Shown here in pieces: positions 1 to 9,066 of a DNA stretch of 64,000 nucleotides (its first letter is position 1; the number at the start of each line of letters is the position of its first letter). The notes beneath the pieces were generated by a model. The model was not told the origin of the DNA, made no database searches, and saw nothing but the letters and a program-made list of their open reading frames with translations. A program made the translations under genes and the position numbers. The DNA comes from Kineothrix sp. MSJ-39 (lineage in GTDB: Bacteria; Bacillota; Clostridia; Lachnospirales; Lachnospiraceae), in the NCBI RefSeq assembly GCF_018917935.1, contig NZ_JAHLPN010000010.1, forward strand, positions 1 through 64,000. Reading direction: 5' to 3'.

Positions 1-102
1 TCACCACTGGAAAAACGCCATGAACTGGAAACCTAACCATTTGTATCAGGTGATATATCTATAGGATCATACCGTTTTTTATTTTAAAAACTTGGTGTCA
101 CA

Positions 103-1179
103 TCATTGACTAATGTACATTTCCGCTGCGAAATAATCATCGATCCCATCTGCGATTCCGATCGAGATTTTCTCCTGATAGACCGGATCCGCCATGTTCA
201 GATCTTCTGTGGGATTTGTCATATAGCCCATTTCCACGATCGTGACCGGCACCTGACACCAGTTGATTCCACTCATCGTATCCGTTTCCCAGACATATTC
301 CTTTTTTGCCCCTGTCGTTGCTACCATAGCATCCAGAATACAGTCGGAAAGCTTCCTGCTTTGCTGATACAGACTGCCGTTGTAAGGATTGGATGAAGTC
401 TGGCAGATTGTCATGGCACCGTTTACATCACTGTTTTCGGAACCGTTGGCATGGATCCGGATAAACGCATCCGCTCCAGCTTCGTTAGCGATCTGGGCAC
501 GCTCGGCGTTGCTGATATTGACATCATTCGTCGTTCTGCACATTTTCACTTCATAGCCTCTTTTTTCCAGCTCTGTCTGCAGCTTGAGAGCCACCTGCAG
601 ATTCAGTTCATACTCGGCAAGACCGGAGGCAACACCGCTCGTACCGCCTGCCACCTTTGCCTTCATTTCGGAAGAGCCCGGTGCGATCGGTTCCTTTTCG
701 GAATTGCCCTTCTGCTGATGCCCTGCATCAATCACAATCAGCTTTCCGCCCTGTGCATCCGGCTGATCTGTGTCTCCGTCCGCAGTATCATTCGTATCAT
801 TTTCATTGTCTGATGCATTCTGCTGTGCGTCGGATGCATTTGATGTATCCACTGTATTGTCTGCATCCGTATTGTCCGTATCGGTTTCCGCCGCATCCGA
901 TCCATTATCCTCATCAGTATCTGCATTCCGGCTGCTTCCGATTCCATCTGCTGTATCGTTTCCTGCGCCCGCAGCCGGCTGATCCCCTGTATGCATTCCG
1001 GAGCCATCTTCTGCCTGCCCATCCTGCGCCGCATCCGCTGTCTGTATATCTGCCGTATCTTCCGTAAATGCTGTTCCGCCCGTCACCTCTGCAGTACTCC
1101 CCGCATTCTGCCCGCAGCCTGCCAGTGCACCTGTCAAAAGCAGACAAAGCATGACTGCTGCCATTTTTTTCTTTTTCAT
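103..1179 (-). CDS. N-acetylmuramoyl-L-alanine amidase lipoprotein (Amidase_3)
   Basis: This is a surface lipoprotein predicted to cut the amide bond between muramic acid and the stem peptide of peptidoglycan. The N-terminus has a lysine-rich start, a hydrophobic core and a lipobox (LAGC, lipidated Cys about residue 22). Residues 23-145 are a low-complexity Asp/Thr/Asn/Ala linker. The catalytic Amidase_3 domain follows, with the zinc ligands visible as His154 (DAGH), Glu189 (LAEYELN) and His243 (RIHANG) and the catalytic Glu316 (VEMGYMTNP). The AGGAGAAAGAAGGAG leader is a strong ribosome binding site, and the ATG overlaps the stop of the upstream membrane protein by 4 nt (ATGA), so the two are translationally coupled. 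Family is certain; the physiological role (turnover, separation, spore-related) cannot be told from sequence. Confidence 0.93.
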   Translation of the reverse strand: MKKKKMAAVMLCLLLTGALAGCGQNAGSTAEVTGGTAFTEDTADIQTADAAQDGQAEDGSGMHTGDQPAAGAGNDTADGIGSSRNADTDEDNGSDAAETDTDNTDADNTVDTSNASDAQQNASDNENDTNDTADGDTDQPDAQGGKLIVIDAGHQQKGNSEKEPIAPGSSEMKAKVAGGTSGVASGLAEYELNLQVALKLQTELEKRGYEVKMCRTTNDVNISNAERAQIANEAGADAFIRIHANGSENSDVNGAMTICQTSSNPYNGSLYQQSRKLSDCILDAMVATTGAKKEYVWETDTMSGINWCQVPVTIVEMGYMTNPTEDLNMADPVYQEKISIGIADGIDDYFAAEMYISQ

Positions 1180-3320
1180 TCCGTTCTCCTTCTTTCTCCT
1201 CTACCTGCCAGTACAAAAAGCACTGCCAGCGCAGCTATAAAAAGTGCTGTAAAAGCCCAATATCTCTTTGCCGTCGTATACGCCCTGGTTTCTGTCCTGC
1301 TGACCGATAACAGCAGGTCTTTTGTCAGCTCCTGCCCGCCCAGCGTCAATGTGCCACCTGCATAAGCATCATAATAACCCATGCTGTATGTCACAAACCG
1401 GATCTCATCCTTTCCGCTCATTTTGCGGATCGACAGGGTATACGTCTGTGTTCCGTCCGGTGTTACCGCCGGAAACGAGAGCATTGTTGCACCATTATAA
1501 GGCTGTCCTGCGCCTGTGATCTCTTCTTCTGCGATCACGCCTGTATCAGAGGCAAGCACTGCCTCATAAACCGCATCCGAGCTGCTGTCATCGTTCCGCC
1601 ACTGAAAGATCACCTTGTCAAAAGGCTGTGCAGTTTCAAACGTCTGCAGAAGCTCTTCCTTTCCAATGGATAACTCCTCATTTGCCAGAAGCTGCATCAC
1701 CACAGGATGCGTTTCTTCCTGTGCCTGCCCGGTAAAAGCATGATAGTTACCTGCTGCAAACACGAACAGGCCTGCCAGCAGGATCACACAGGTAATTTTC
1801 TGCAGTTTACGCGCTTTTTCCCTGTCAGAAACTGCAGACGCTTCCCATTGCTCCATACCATTTCCCGCCAGAAACTGCAGTACAAGCAAAAACGGGAGCG
1901 AATACTGGGAGCCTGTTTCCCATAACAGATAAAATAAAACCGCTCCTAAAAAAGTCAGCTGGAACACATAGCTGTCCCATTGCTTTTTACGGACTGTCCG
2001 TAACAGGTCATAAAAAATGCCAAGCAGCAGACACAGGTAATAGCCCTGGTGATACAGGATCACAAAATCCTTATGATCTCCGAATAAATACGGATACAGT
2101 CCGTCTGTCCGCAGACAGTTTTCCAGATAGACCGGATACCCATTAGAGCCTCTGCCCCATGTATTTTCTACCTTCGCATGTGCAAGCGCCAGCAGATCTC
2201 CCGCCGTCATTGCCTGCAGCTTTTCCATAAGCCGTTCCCTGTCCGCCGCCTTCTTTTCCGCTGCTGTCGGAAAGGACGCTGTATAGGTTTCATCCGCTTC
2301 ATTATGACTGCCCGGCGAAGTCATGGACATCATAACCCAGTGTGTCAACGGAAACGCAGTATCCTTCGTATCCAGCCCTATATATTGGCGGTTTGCCGCA
2401 CCGATCCCTGCAATAGCCAAAACAGCAACAAACACTGCCAGAAGATCTCGCTTCTGCAGCCGCCCAAAAAACAGCAGACAAGCGATCACAGCAATAAATG
2501 GAATCATCGTCGTTGCACGCAGCAGATAGCCGAAAGCAACCACCAGTCCCAGTATGACCAGCACCACATAAGGATGTTTTTCCTTTTTTCGCAGGAAATG
2601 TACATACAAGTATAAGATTCCCATGACAAAAGGCATCGACAATGTGATGGTGTAATAATAAGAAACACCAATATACAAAAACGGATTACAGAGCAGAAGA
2701 AACAGGATCCGCACAAAGCTGCCCGGCGTCTGCTTTTTATAAGCGCAGACTGTCAGCAGAAAAAGGGCTGCAGCCGTATCCAGAAAAATCAGGTTCACAC
2801 AGCCCAGCAGAAGGGGCATCGCTGCCCGGCTGATCCCCGCAGCCGTTCCCAGCTTCCATAAAACAGCGGTCAGCACCGTATAAGCATTCTGATTCGGATA
2901 GACTGACAGATAATAAACCGCTTCCTTTGCTACCTGTCCATCCATGGCAAGTGCAGAAGCACCCCCGGTCACAAACGCATTATCAAACAAATAACTGCTG
3001 CGATAGTAGAAAAGCATATAGATCTGCAGTGCAAATGCCGGCAGTAAAAACACCGCGCTGGTAATTCTTGCCGCCTGCAGCGTTAGATCTTCCGTCAGAC
3101 GCCTGCAAACGGAAAAGACAAGCAGCAGAAATACTGTCATGAGCAGGCACAAAAGCGCCAGTACCGGTTTTTTCTGTGTCTGAAACAGGAACGTGGCATC
3201 CGCATAATCTACCAGTCCATGCACAATCAGCTCCAACACGACCAGCCCCAGAAACACATTCCCGGCAAGCATCAGATATTCAATTGCCTTCCCCGGTCTA
3301 TCACTTTCCCTCATGTCCAT
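1176..3320 (-). CDS. multi-pass membrane glycosyltransferase-like protein
   Basis: About 714 residues with ten or more hydrophobic segments in the first two thirds, then a roughly 170-residue soluble, probably extracellular, region and a last TM helix with a basic end (GRGERRRTE). The architecture is that of GT-C polyprenyl-phosphate-sugar transferases or related envelope-glycan membrane proteins, but I see no diagnostic DE or DD motif that assigns a family, so the function is inferred from fold type and neighbours. I start it at the ATG at 3320, not the longest frame at 3425. AGGA lies about 6 nt before 3320, and the start then overlaps the GT4 gene by only about 20 nt. It sits between a GT4 enzyme and a wall amidase in one operon. 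Confidence 0.7.
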   Translation of the reverse strand: MDMRESDRPGKAIEYLMLAGNVFLGLVVLELIVHGLVDYADATFLFQTQKKPVLALLCLLMTVFLLLVFSVCRRLTEDLTLQAARITSAVFLLPAFALQIYMLFYYRSSYLFDNAFVTGGASALAMDGQVAKEAVYYLSVYPNQNAYTVLTAVLWKLGTAAGISRAAMPLLLGCVNLIFLDTAAALFLLTVCAYKKQTPGSFVRILFLLLCNPFLYIGVSYYYTITLSMPFVMGILYLYVHFLRKKEKHPYVVLVILGLVVAFGYLLRATTMIPFIAVIACLLFFGRLQKRDLLAVFVAVLAIAGIGAANRQYIGLDTKDTAFPLTHWVMMSMTSPGSHNEADETYTASFPTAAEKKAADRERLMEKLQAMTAGDLLALAHAKVENTWGRGSNGYPVYLENCLRTDGLYPYLFGDHKDFVILYHQGYYLCLLLGIFYDLLRTVRKKQWDSYVFQLTFLGAVLFYLLWETGSQYSLPFLLVLQFLAGNGMEQWEASAVSDREKARKLQKITCVILLAGLFVFAAGNYHAFTGQAQEETHPVVMQLLANEELSIGKEELLQTFETAQPFDKVIFQWRNDDSSSDAVYEAVLASDTGVIAEEEITGAGQPYNGATMLSFPAVTPDGTQTYTLSIRKMSGKDEIRFVTYSMGYYDAYAGGTLTLGGQELTKDLLLSVSRTETRAYTTAKRYWAFTALFIAALAVLFVLAGRGERRRTE

Positions 3321-4554
3321 GCAGAATCCTTTCGTATAATGCCAGATATTCCGCATATCGATCACTGCGGTCATAGTTCTGCGCCCGTTGTCTGCAGGCT
3401 TTTGCAGAAAACGGATGCTCTTCACACACCTTTAAGATCGCTGCAAACAGCTTCTCATAGTTTCCTTTTTCTACCACAACACCACAATCTCCGGTAACAG
3501 ACTCACCGCTTCCGCCCGTATCATACGTGATGACAGGCGTTCCGCAGGCAAGTGCCTCTAAATTGGTTGTTGGGAAGTTGTCCTCCATTGTGGCATTCAC
3601 ATACACATCCGCGCTGCGGTAGATAGCTGAAAGTAACTGCACATTTGCCGTCCTGTCGATCGGAAGCAGTTTGCCGGTCGGGAACTTTTTCTTCAGCTGC
3701 ACCGTCTGTGCTTTATCAAGTCCTAAAATTTCCACCGTATAATTAGCCGGCAGTTCCTCTGCAAGACGGATAAAAGTATCCAGTCCCTTTCGTTCCTCCC
3801 AGCGGTTTGCCACACCAAGTATCGTTTTGTGCGGATAGCCTGCCATCTGCTGTCTTCTCTTTTTTTCCTGTTCTTCCGTCAGCGGGATAAAGTTGTCCAG
3901 ATTGATCCCGTTTGGAATGACCTCTACCGGATATTCCTTCAAAAAAGACTGCTCGACAAGCCCTTTCAACCATGCGGACGGCGTTACGATCGTCAGATTT
4001 TTGACGCCCGTAAACACTTCCTTTTTCCGCTTATAATTCCATTTGGAGTTGTCCTTGAAGATCGCATATGGATAGGCGCTTTTATGAATACTGCAGTCAT
4101 GGCAGCCTCCGTTTTCTTCCTTCCATTTCTCACAGCCGATATAATCAAAATAGGCACAATGCCCTGTAAAGCTCCAACAGTCATGCAATGTCCAGACAAC
4201 CGGGATATCATGCTCTTTCAAGTAAGCAAAAAGTAACTCTATCTGCAGGTAAAAGCCGTGGATATTATGCAGATGCACAAGATCAGGCTGCACCTCGGAA
4301 AGCCAGTGCAGAAATTTTTCCGTCAGATGCTTTGAGCCGAATCCCGCCTTGCCCTGCGTAAAATTTTTCATCACATGGCATACGAAATCAACCTTATTGC
4401 CGATCACGTAGCCTTTGATTCCCGGCGGCAGCCCCCCTCGTCCCGCTGCAATATAGGCCTCTTCTCCGTTTTTTTGCAGCGTTTCATACAGATCCACGCA
4501 GATTCTGCCAATGCTGCCCACGCCGCAAATAGTATTTACCTGGACTATTTTCAT
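3301..4554 (-). CDS. glycosyltransferase family 4 (GT-B)
   Basis: A 417-residue retaining GT-B glycosyltransferase. The N-terminal half has the usual G-rich loop (CGVGSIGRI) and a donor/acceptor cleft region; the C-terminal half carries the GT4 features (GVANRWEERKG, then the NFPTTNLEALACGTPVI block with the E-x7-E type nucleotide-sugar binding segment, and DTGGSGESV). The insert CWSFTGHCAYFDYIGC followed by CHDCSIHK is typical of capsule or O-antigen GT4 enzymes. It acts in the cytoplasm or at the inner membrane face. The start at 4554 (MKIVQVN) is chosen because GGGAG precedes it and the family N-terminus begins there; a longer frame to 4611 adds only unlikely residues. First gene of a three-gene minus-strand operon. 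Confidence 0.9.
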   Translation of the reverse strand: MKIVQVNTICGVGSIGRICVDLYETLQKNGEEAYIAAGRGGLPPGIKGYVIGNKVDFVCHVMKNFTQGKAGFGSKHLTEKFLHWLSEVQPDLVHLHNIHGFYLQIELLFAYLKEHDIPVVWTLHDCWSFTGHCAYFDYIGCEKWKEENGGCHDCSIHKSAYPYAIFKDNSKWNYKRKKEVFTGVKNLTIVTPSAWLKGLVEQSFLKEYPVEVIPNGINLDNFIPLTEEQEKKRRQQMAGYPHKTILGVANRWEERKGLDTFIRLAEELPANYTVEILGLDKAQTVQLKKKFPTGKLLPIDRTANVQLLSAIYRSADVYVNATMEDNFPTTNLEALACGTPVITYDTGGSGESVTGDCGVVVEKGNYEKLFAAILKVCEEHPFSAKACRQRAQNYDRSDRYAEYLALYERILHGHEGK

Positions 4555-4593
4555 AAAAAACTCCCTTTTTTTCTTCTTTTCTGTTACACTAAA

Positions 4594-4599
4594 TATAAT
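4594..4599 (+). promoter_or_regulatory. candidate -10 box for the fucosyltransferase-like gene
   Basis: A perfect TATAAT lies 36 nt before the plus-strand start in the 80-bp AT-rich gap shared with the divergent GT4 gene. No good -35 box is seen at 17 bp, so the assignment is tentative. Confidence 0.35.
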
Positions 4600-4634
4600 C
4601 ATGTATAACATATATCTAACAAGGAGACATACTT

Positions 4635-5417
4635 ATGATAATCATACAACCAATAGGTGGTTTGTGCAATAGAATGCGCGCCATAAATTCCGCCCGCGTG
4701 CTTGCGGAAAAACGGGACGAAACGCTGAAAGTCATCTGGAATGTAAACCCGGAACTGGGCTGTCCCTTCGAGGAACTTTTTCTGAAAACAGACGCCTTCA
4801 GCCTGCATAATATCCATTCCAAATGGGATCCGCAAAAAGTCTTTTATCAGCTCACGCGTACAACGGTCGGCAATGAAGAACTCCGGGCAAACCGTACAGA
4901 GCAGGGCTTACCGGATGCCTATGTGGCATCCCTGCCTAAAAATCTGTATATTGCCACAGAGGAACACTTTTTCCCCTGCCACGACTACAGTCCCTTTCAG
5001 CCGACTGCTGAGATCACAGACCGCATAAATGCCATAACCGCCGGCTTTCAAAGCCATAATGTCGGTATCCATATCCGCCGGACGGACAATAAACCTGCGA
5101 TCGGCAAAAGCAGCACCCAGGCATTTATTGATGCCATGCAGAAGGAGCTTTCCATGGATCCTTCCACAATGTTTTACCTGGCAACGGATGATCTGTCCGA
5201 GGAAGCAAATCTGCGCCGGGTATTCCCGGGCAGAATCATTTCCAACGAAACAAGAGATCTTTCCCGCGATAGTATCAACGGCGTGAAAGACGCCCTGCTC
5301 GATCTTATGTGTCTTTCCAAAACGGACAAGATCATTGGCAGCTACTTTTCTTCCTTTACCGATATCGCCGCAGATATCAACGGTATTCCGAAGCTTGTGG
5401 CCGGGGAAGAGTCGTAA
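4635..5417 (+). CDS. fucosyltransferase-like GT-B enzyme
   Basis: A 260-residue protein with the start MIIIQPIGGLCNRMRAINSA (glycine-rich donor site common to GT11/GT23/NodZ-type fucosyltransferases) and the signature VGIHIRRTDN near residue 140, matching the H-x-R-R-x-D motif of alpha-1,2 and alpha-1,6 fucosyltransferases. Near the C-terminus, DLMCLSKTDKIIGSYFSSFT matches the block that contacts GDP-fucose in these families. It probably transfers fucose or a similar sugar to a surface glycan. AAGGAG precedes the ATG. It stands alone on the plus strand, divergent from the GT4 operon and convergent with the LRR gene, with a shared terminator behind it. Donor and acceptor are unknown; assignment to the superfamily is good, to GT11 less so. 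Confidence 0.8.
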   Translation: MIIIQPIGGLCNRMRAINSARVLAEKRDETLKVIWNVNPELGCPFEELFLKTDAFSLHNIHSKWDPQKVFYQLTRTTVGNEELRANRTEQGLPDAYVASLPKNLYIATEEHFFPCHDYSPFQPTAEITDRINAITAGFQSHNVGIHIRRTDNKPAIGKSSTQAFIDAMQKELSMDPSTMFYLATDDLSEEANLRRVFPGRIISNETRDLSRDSINGVKDALLDLMCLSKTDKIIGSYFSSFTDIAADINGIPKLVAGEES

Positions 5418-5419
5418 AA

Positions 5420-5457
5420 AAAATCGCCAGATCCAATACTTAGGATCTGACGATTTT
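5420..5457. terminator. bidirectional rho-independent terminator
   Basis: Stem AAAATCG/CGATTTT plus CAGATCC/GGATCTG around an 8-nt loop, with A/T runs on both sides. It lies between the convergent fucosyltransferase-like gene and the LRR gene and can serve both. Confidence 0.9.
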
Positions 5458-5467
5458 CTTTTTTATG

Positions 5468-8400
5468 TTATTTCGTGATCTTTACCGTTTTCTTCTGTCC
5501 TTTTCCCTTCAAAAGACTCTTGTAAGCTTTTAACTTTTTCTTAGGCACCTTAATCACACAATTTTTGTGAATACCCGAAAAAGCCGCTTTACCAACCTTT
5601 TTCAATTTTGTTCCTTTGACGGTAATTTTCTTCAGACTCTTACAATTTTTAAACGCGTTTTTTCCAATTGATGTTACATTCTTTCCAATGGTAACACTCT
5701 TCAATTTACTGCAGCCTTCAAATGCACTGTCTCCAATCTTGGTCACAGAAGAAGGGATTGTGATACTTGTGACTTTCTTATAGTTTTTCAGTGCCTTTGC
5801 ATTGATTTCCACAACCCGGTACTGTACCCGGTCGATTGTTACCGTTGTCGGAATTTTTACTGTTTTCGCCTTTTTATTACTTCCACCGGCAAAAGAAACA
5901 GTCGGCGCATTTTGATCATCCTTTACGACTTTATAAGTCATGCCGGAAGCATCTTTGATGATACTGTCTTTTCCTGCAGGCTTTATGCTTGGAGCCTGAC
6001 TTGGTTGTGGATTCTGACTTGGCGCAGGCTGTGGGCTCTGACTTGGCTTTGGGCTTCCACTCGGCTTAGGGGTTTCACTTGGTTTAGGAGTTTCACTCGG
6101 TCGAGGATCCGGCATGGTAGAATTATACACAATCTTAAAGTCTATTGCATAATAGTCATCACCATCCTCGCCATCACATCCAAATGTAGATTCCAATTCT
6201 GAAACTGTAATGCTTCCCCACTCTTGCTCATTCCCCTCATAATAAACATGCATTCCTGTTGAACCTGTTGCCAGTGCATTTCTTTCTATTCCAAGTTCGG
6301 TCGTATTACCATCACTGTCTCTTAAGCTGCTGATTGTTTTAGGAATTTCAATTTCTTTCAAATCTATACATCCTTCGAATGCACACGTTCCAATCCGCAA
6401 TACTCCCTGTGGAATCTTAACACGTGAAAGCCCTGTGCAACCGGAAAAAGCATCTGCACCAATCAGCTGTACATAGCCGGGAATAACAGTCTGCGATGTA
6501 CCTCTTATCAGTTTACCAGTCTGTCTCTCAATCAGTGCATCTGCATCCACATAATAGTTCTTATTTGCACTAGCCACAGAAATCTCTTTCAGATTTCCGC
6601 AACGCGCAAATACCCTGCTTCCGATCTGCTCTACAGAAGCAGAAACACATACTTTCTGAAGCCCGCTTCGCGCAAAAGCTCTGTCTTTGATTTCTTTTAC
6701 GCTATCCGGAATCGTTATCTCTGTCAGAGATGACAAATCAGCAAATGCCTCTTCTCCGATAATTTCCACACGCTTTGCTATTACAGTGCTTCCGCAGCCT
6801 TGTAATAAAGTCTTTGCAGATATATCAATAATTGCATTTCCCTCTCCGCTATAAGTTTTATTCTTCTCTGACACTGTAATTTTCTTCAGATTATTACAGC
6901 CGGAAAGTATACTCATTCCGATTTGCGAAACACTGTCCGGTATTGAAAATTCCTCCAGTGCCGCACAATTTTGAAATGCCCTGTCACCTATTACAGTAAC
7001 TGCATCACTCACCTCAAATGTTTTTATGCTGCTACAGCCTTTGAAAGTTTCCTCCTCTATTTTGGGAACCTTTGCAGACCATGTCACGCCTGATAATTTA
7101 TTACAATTTGCAAATGCACCGGTTCCTACCTTTACGGCACTTGAAAGATTGACTTTTGTCAGGCTGTCGCAGCCTTCAAATGTATACTCCCCAATTTCTT
7201 CTATTGCCGATAAATCATCAAGCTGCAGTTTTTCACAATCTAAAAATGCCTCATCTTCAAGCTTCTTTACCTTAGCTACATTGATTTTTTTCAGATTATT
7301 ACATCCGCTAAATGTACTGGCAGAAATCGTTGTCAATGCTGCCGGCCATACTACTTCCTCCAACACATCGCAACCGGCAAAAGCACCTGCCCCTATTGCT
7401 GTCACACCGGACAGGTCGATTGTTTTTTTCACTGCCCCACAATTTCTATAAGCACTTACTCCTATTTCTGTGACCTTGGATACTACATCCGTTTGTAATA
7501 CTTCACATCCCGAAAAAGCAGCCGCCCCGACCTTTTTGGCTGATAATCCTTTTATCTCTTTCAAACTTCCACATGCTGAAAAAGTTCCGTCCGGGACCAC
7601 ATCCACATTCGGAACCCATGTTACACTACTCAATTTTTCACAATCCGAAAAGATATTTTTGCCAAGTTCCTTTACCTGGGACAGATCCACACTTTCCAGC
7701 GCCGCCCCCGCAAAAGCATAGTCTCCGATTTTCGTTGCACCCAGTTTGACAGATGATAATGCATTATCGGTCGCAGTATCCTCATATTCGTCTTCATACA
7801 TGCTAAATGCATGATTTCCTATTTCTGTTACAGCAGACAGATCTATGCTCTTCAAATTACAGCAGCCATAAAATGCATACTCTCCTATTTTGGTAACCGT
7901 ATCCGGCAGATCTATTGTACTCATTGGATTCCATGCAAAAGCATATGCCCCTATCGCCTGTACTCCTTCCGGGACCTTGGAAACTGTTTTACATGCTGCA
8001 ACAAGCGTATTTGTATTTTTCTCAATGAGTACTGTATTATTTACATCCGTTCTATACTTTCCTGATGATGTACCTCCTACTTCAAAAACTTCCGTCCCAT
8101 AAAATGCTCCACCGCCAATTTCTTCCACACTATCCGGAATCGTCACTTTTGTAATTGGGCAGCCGAAAAATGCATACTTTCCAATTTTCTTCAAATTTTT
8201 AGACAATGTTACATTTTTCAGATTTGTACACTGTATAAAAGCATTATCCTCAATTTCTGTAACCGTATCCGGAATTACAACTGCCTTAAGCCGTGGATCG
8301 GGACTTCCTTCTTCCGATGAGCTCATACACCCTATCGCTGTAACCTTTTTCCCTTTGATTTCACTTGGAATAACTAAAATATCATCATTTCCAAAATAAT

Positions 8401-8668
8401 ATGAAATCTTTACTGTTCCGTCTGTATTTTCTGTATAAGTAAAGTCATTTTCACTTGACTCTTCCACGTCCAGTTCCGCATATGCAGCGTTATCTTCCGG
8501 CTTCCCATCTGTATCCGCTGCTTTCTCCGTTTCTTCCTGCTCCGTTTCCGTTACTTCTACAGCTTCATTTTCCGACACTGTTTCTGCCGAAACCGGAACA
8601 GAAGTCAGCACGAGAGCCCCTGTCATCAGAAGCGTAAACCCCTTTTGTAACAACACCTTTTTCTTCAT
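5468..8668 (-). CDS. secreted BspA-like leucine-rich-repeat protein
   Basis: A 1066-residue exported protein. Residues 1-28 are a signal peptide (cleavage after VSA); about 29-75 are acidic and low-complexity. From about residue 85 to 800 runs a long array of LRR_5 (BspA-type) repeats with the recurrent pattern 'IGxxAFxxCxxLKxVxIPxSVxxI'. Residues 854-899 form a Pro/Ser linker (SETPKP, SGSPKP), followed by a further repeat block (900-1066) ending in a very basic tail. There is no LPXTG or choline-binding anchor, so it is either secreted or held by the basic C-terminus. BspA-like proteins of other bacteria bind host proteins or other cells; that role here is inference. It has its own promoter and is divergent from a small RHH regulator. 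Confidence 0.9.
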   Translation of the reverse strand: MKKKVLLQKGFTLLMTGALVLTSVPVSAETVSENEAVEVTETEQEETEKAADTDGKPEDNAAYAELDVEESSENDFTYTENTDGTVKISYYFGNDDILVIPSEIKGKKVTAIGCMSSSEEGSPDPRLKAVVIPDTVTEIEDNAFIQCTNLKNVTLSKNLKKIGKYAFFGCPITKVTIPDSVEEIGGGAFYGTEVFEVGGTSSGKYRTDVNNTVLIEKNTNTLVAACKTVSKVPEGVQAIGAYAFAWNPMSTIDLPDTVTKIGEYAFYGCCNLKSIDLSAVTEIGNHAFSMYEDEYEDTATDNALSSVKLGATKIGDYAFAGAALESVDLSQVKELGKNIFSDCEKLSSVTWVPNVDVVPDGTFSACGSLKEIKGLSAKKVGAAAFSGCEVLQTDVVSKVTEIGVSAYRNCGAVKKTIDLSGVTAIGAGAFAGCDVLEEVVWPAALTTISASTFSGCNNLKKINVAKVKKLEDEAFLDCEKLQLDDLSAIEEIGEYTFEGCDSLTKVNLSSAVKVGTGAFANCNKLSGVTWSAKVPKIEEETFKGCSSIKTFEVSDAVTVIGDRAFQNCAALEEFSIPDSVSQIGMSILSGCNNLKKITVSEKNKTYSGEGNAIIDISAKTLLQGCGSTVIAKRVEIIGEEAFADLSSLTEITIPDSVKEIKDRAFARSGLQKVCVSASVEQIGSRVFARCGNLKEISVASANKNYYVDADALIERQTGKLIRGTSQTVIPGYVQLIGADAFSGCTGLSRVKIPQGVLRIGTCAFEGCIDLKEIEIPKTISSLRDSDGNTTELGIERNALATGSTGMHVYYEGNEQEWGSITVSELESTFGCDGEDGDDYYAIDFKIVYNSTMPDPRPSETPKPSETPKPSGSPKPSQSPQPAPSQNPQPSQAPSIKPAGKDSIIKDASGMTYKVVKDDQNAPTVSFAGGSNKKAKTVKIPTTVTIDRVQYRVVEINAKALKNYKKVTSITIPSSVTKIGDSAFEGCSKLKSVTIGKNVTSIGKNAFKNCKSLKKITVKGTKLKKVGKAAFSGIHKNCVIKVPKKKLKAYKSLLKGKGQKKTVKITK

Positions 8669-8698
8669 TTTGTACCTCCCTTATAAAATCATATTTAC

Positions 8699-8727
8699 AT
8701 ACTATCATGTCGTCATTTTATTTGCAA
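8699..8727 (-). promoter_or_regulatory. promoter of the LRR gene
   Basis: On the minus strand, TTGCAA (8722-8727) and TAGTAT (8699-8704) are separated by exactly 17 bp and lie about 30 nt before the start codon, with GGGAGG as ribosome binding site. The -35 box falls inside the first of three TGCAATGCA repeats. Confidence 0.6.
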
Positions 8728-8755
8728 TGCATTTTGCAATGCAATATGCAATGCA
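8723..8755. repeat. three TGCAATGCA iterons, 12-bp period (candidate operator)
   Basis: TGCAATGCA occurs at 8723-8731, 8735-8743 and 8747-8755. Each copy is itself an odd palindrome (TGCA-A-TGCA), and the copies start exactly 12 bp apart. The first covers the -35 box of the LRR gene and the array ends 48 bp before the RHH start codon. Tandem short operators at about one helical turn are a known binding mode of ribbon-helix-helix repressors, so this is the likely site of the adjacent RHH protein (inference). Confidence 0.65.
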
Positions 8756-8803
8756 TATTTGAATAAACTTTTGAAATATACTTTGTAATATGGAGGTGGC
8801 GCA

Positions 8804-8995
8804 ATGGCATTTCAACTCAAACCGGATAAAAAAGAAACGGAAAACAAGACAATTCGTTTCCCATTATCTCTTGTAGAAAGAATAGAAAATGAGATAGAAG
8901 GGCAGTCTGTTTCCTTTTCAAGTTTTGTCATACAGGCATGTGAATATGCCCTGCAGGAACTGCCACACGATACTACGAATACTCCAAACTCCTGA
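8804..8995 (+). CDS. small ribbon-helix-helix DNA-binding protein
   Basis: A 63-residue protein with the RHH pattern: a short basic N-terminus, a beta strand (NKTIRFPLS), helix A (LVERIENEIE), a turn (GQSVS) and helix B (FSSFVIQACEYALQEL), then a short polar tail. RHH proteins dimerise and insert the paired beta strand into the major groove. GGAGG lies ahead of the ATG. It is divergent from the LRR surface protein gene and shares with it a 130-bp region holding three 12-bp-spaced palindromic repeats, which suggests it controls itself and the LRR gene. No toxin partner lies downstream, so an antitoxin role is unlikely. The fold call is good; the target is inferred. Confidence 0.75.
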   Translation: MAFQLKPDKKETENKTIRFPLSLVERIENEIEGQSVSFSSFVIQACEYALQELPHDTTNTPNS

Positions 8996-9012
8996 TCCCC
9001 CAAGCAAAAAAG

Positions 9013-9040
9013 AGTCCCGAGAATAGAAATTCTCGGGACT
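9013..9040. terminator. 12-bp perfect hairpin terminator
   Basis: AGTCCCGAGAAT pairs fully with ATTCTCGGGACT around a 4-nt loop. On the minus strand it is followed by CTTTTTT, fitting the end of the DUF3048 gene; the plus-strand tail (TGGTTTT) can also stop the RHH transcript. Confidence 0.88.
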
Positions 9041-9066
9041 TGGTTTTATCTGATTGTTATTCTTTT

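Noticed and set aside
5468-8668. CRISPR-like periodicity in the LRR gene
   Set aside because: The repeats are protein-level LRR units of variable DNA sequence in a single open frame.
8723-8755. Plasmid-type replication iterons
   Set aside because: Only three copies, no initiator gene or DnaA boxes nearby, and they overlap a promoter; operator is simpler.
8804-8995. Antitoxin of a toxin-antitoxin pair
   Set aside because: No second small gene lies next to it; the following gene is a convergent lipoprotein.
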